Of a DNA stretch of 33,572 nt, positions 33,326 to 33,572 are shown piece after piece (position 1 is the stretch's first letter; every line of letters starts with the position of its first letter). The notes below the pieces were generated by a model. The model did not search any database and was not told the DNA's origin. It saw nothing but the letters and a program-made list of their open reading frames with translations. Source of the stretch: Chryseobacterium gleum (lineage in GTDB: Bacteria > Bacteroidota > Bacteroidia > Flavobacteriales_D > UBA2798); the NCBI GenBank assembly GCA_945865695.1, contig CAMBFX010000013.1, forward strand, positions 1-33,572, in the 5' to 3' direction. The translations under genes were made by a program, and so were the position numbers.

Positions 33326-33572
33326 TTAACTTTCTACTTCTTCCATTTTGATGAGTGCAAAAATAGCATAATTCACTATATCGAAATAATTGGCATCAAT
33401 TCCTTCCGAAATAATAGTAACTCCTTTGTTATCTTCAATTTGTTTGATTCTTAAGAGTTTCATTAAAATCAAATCGGTAAATGAAGATATACGCATGTCT
33501 CGCCAAGCTTCACCATAATCATGATTTTTTTTCTCCATTAAGGATTTTGCATGAGACGACTCATTTCGAAAA
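33326..33572 (-). CDS. DUF1599 family protein, 5' end cut by window edge
   Basis: The frame is open to the window end, so the N-terminus is missing. The visible 81 residues include KKNHDYGEAWRDMRISSFTDLILMKLLRIKQIEDN and end with EGIDANYFDIVNYAIFALIKMEEVES. This matches the DUF1599 pattern K-x-x-D-Y-G-x-x-W-x-x-x-R-x-S-S-x-T-D, a nucleotide-pyrophosphohydrolase-like family of unknown role. An internal ATG at 33538 is not the start, because homologous-looking coding sequence continues upstream of it (F-R-N-E-S-S-H-A-K-S-L). In related genomes I recall folP upstream. It is separated from BT_3928 by 108 bases. Confidence 0.88.
   Translation of the reverse strand, partial: FRNESSHAKSLMEKKNHDYGEAWRDMRISSFTDLILMKLLRIKQIEDNKGVTIISEGIDANYFDIVNYAIFALIKMEEVES

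Noticed and set aside
33326-33538. A complete 70-aa DUF1599 protein
   Set aside because: The frame continues upstream to the window edge with coding-like sequence, so the gene is partial rather than short.

Overview
The window looks like a low-GC chromosomal segment of a member of the Bacteroidota, probably from or near the Flavobacteriales. The evidence is Bacteroidota-type -7 elements (TAnnTTTG), few Shine-Dalgarno sites, and families largely restricted to that phylum: DUF4924, BT_3928 family, a lipidated OmpH/Skp-like protein, and LytS/LytTR pairs. No tRNA, rRNA, CRISPR array, transposase or phage gene was seen. The exact taxon cannot be read from the sequence.

Left part, about 1-5930, mostly + strand. 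The 5' tip of a probable acyl-CoA reductase (- strand) diverges from a 4Fe-4S ferredoxin gene. Between them lies a 230-bp element closed by a perfect 20-bp inverted repeat. A secreted hypothetical gene follows, then a repeat-rich intergenic stretch (1769-2246) with GC-rich palindromes and copies of a branched-hairpin repeat. Next comes a tight gene string: serC, a small conserved protein, an OmpH-like lipoprotein, a DUF4924 protein and a GT4 glycosyltransferase.

Middle, about 6177-14558. This holds a LytS-type histidine kinase with its LytTR response regulator (- strand), an ACP phosphodiesterase-like gene overlapping an Smr-domain gene, a secreted hypothetical gene with a good promoter and terminator, a possible 59-aa small gene, and an AhpC-type 2-Cys peroxiredoxin (- strand). 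A MORN-repeat protein, an oligopeptide-type substrate-binding lipoprotein, a RidA protein with a lipoprotein-like leader and a cyclophilin follow on the + strand.

Right part, 14905-33572. Every gene is on the - strand and spacing is tight, with several overlaps, so this may be one long transcription unit or a few nested ones. In transcription order: DUF1599 protein (cut by the window edge), BT_3928-family DoxX-like membrane protein, DppB-type permease, tpiA, prmA, a 1480-aa secreted beta-rich protein of unknown function, plsY, a 2378-aa secreted modular giant, clpS and an M48 lipoprotein peptidase. The giant combines TPR, PD40 propeller, a carboxypeptidase-regulatory-like domain, about 1400 residues of charged coiled coil with internal repeats, and four SPOR-like domains joined by Thr/Asn-rich linkers.

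The most promising lead is the pair of giant secreted proteins flanking the phospholipid-synthesis gene plsY inside a housekeeping operon. The 2378-aa protein resembles the front half of PorE-like proteins, but with a coiled-coil spacer and a SPOR array where an OmpA-type peptidoglycan-binding domain would be expected. A role as an envelope or division-site tether is inference. The second lead is the set of non-coding structured repeats at 146-375 and 1970-2182.
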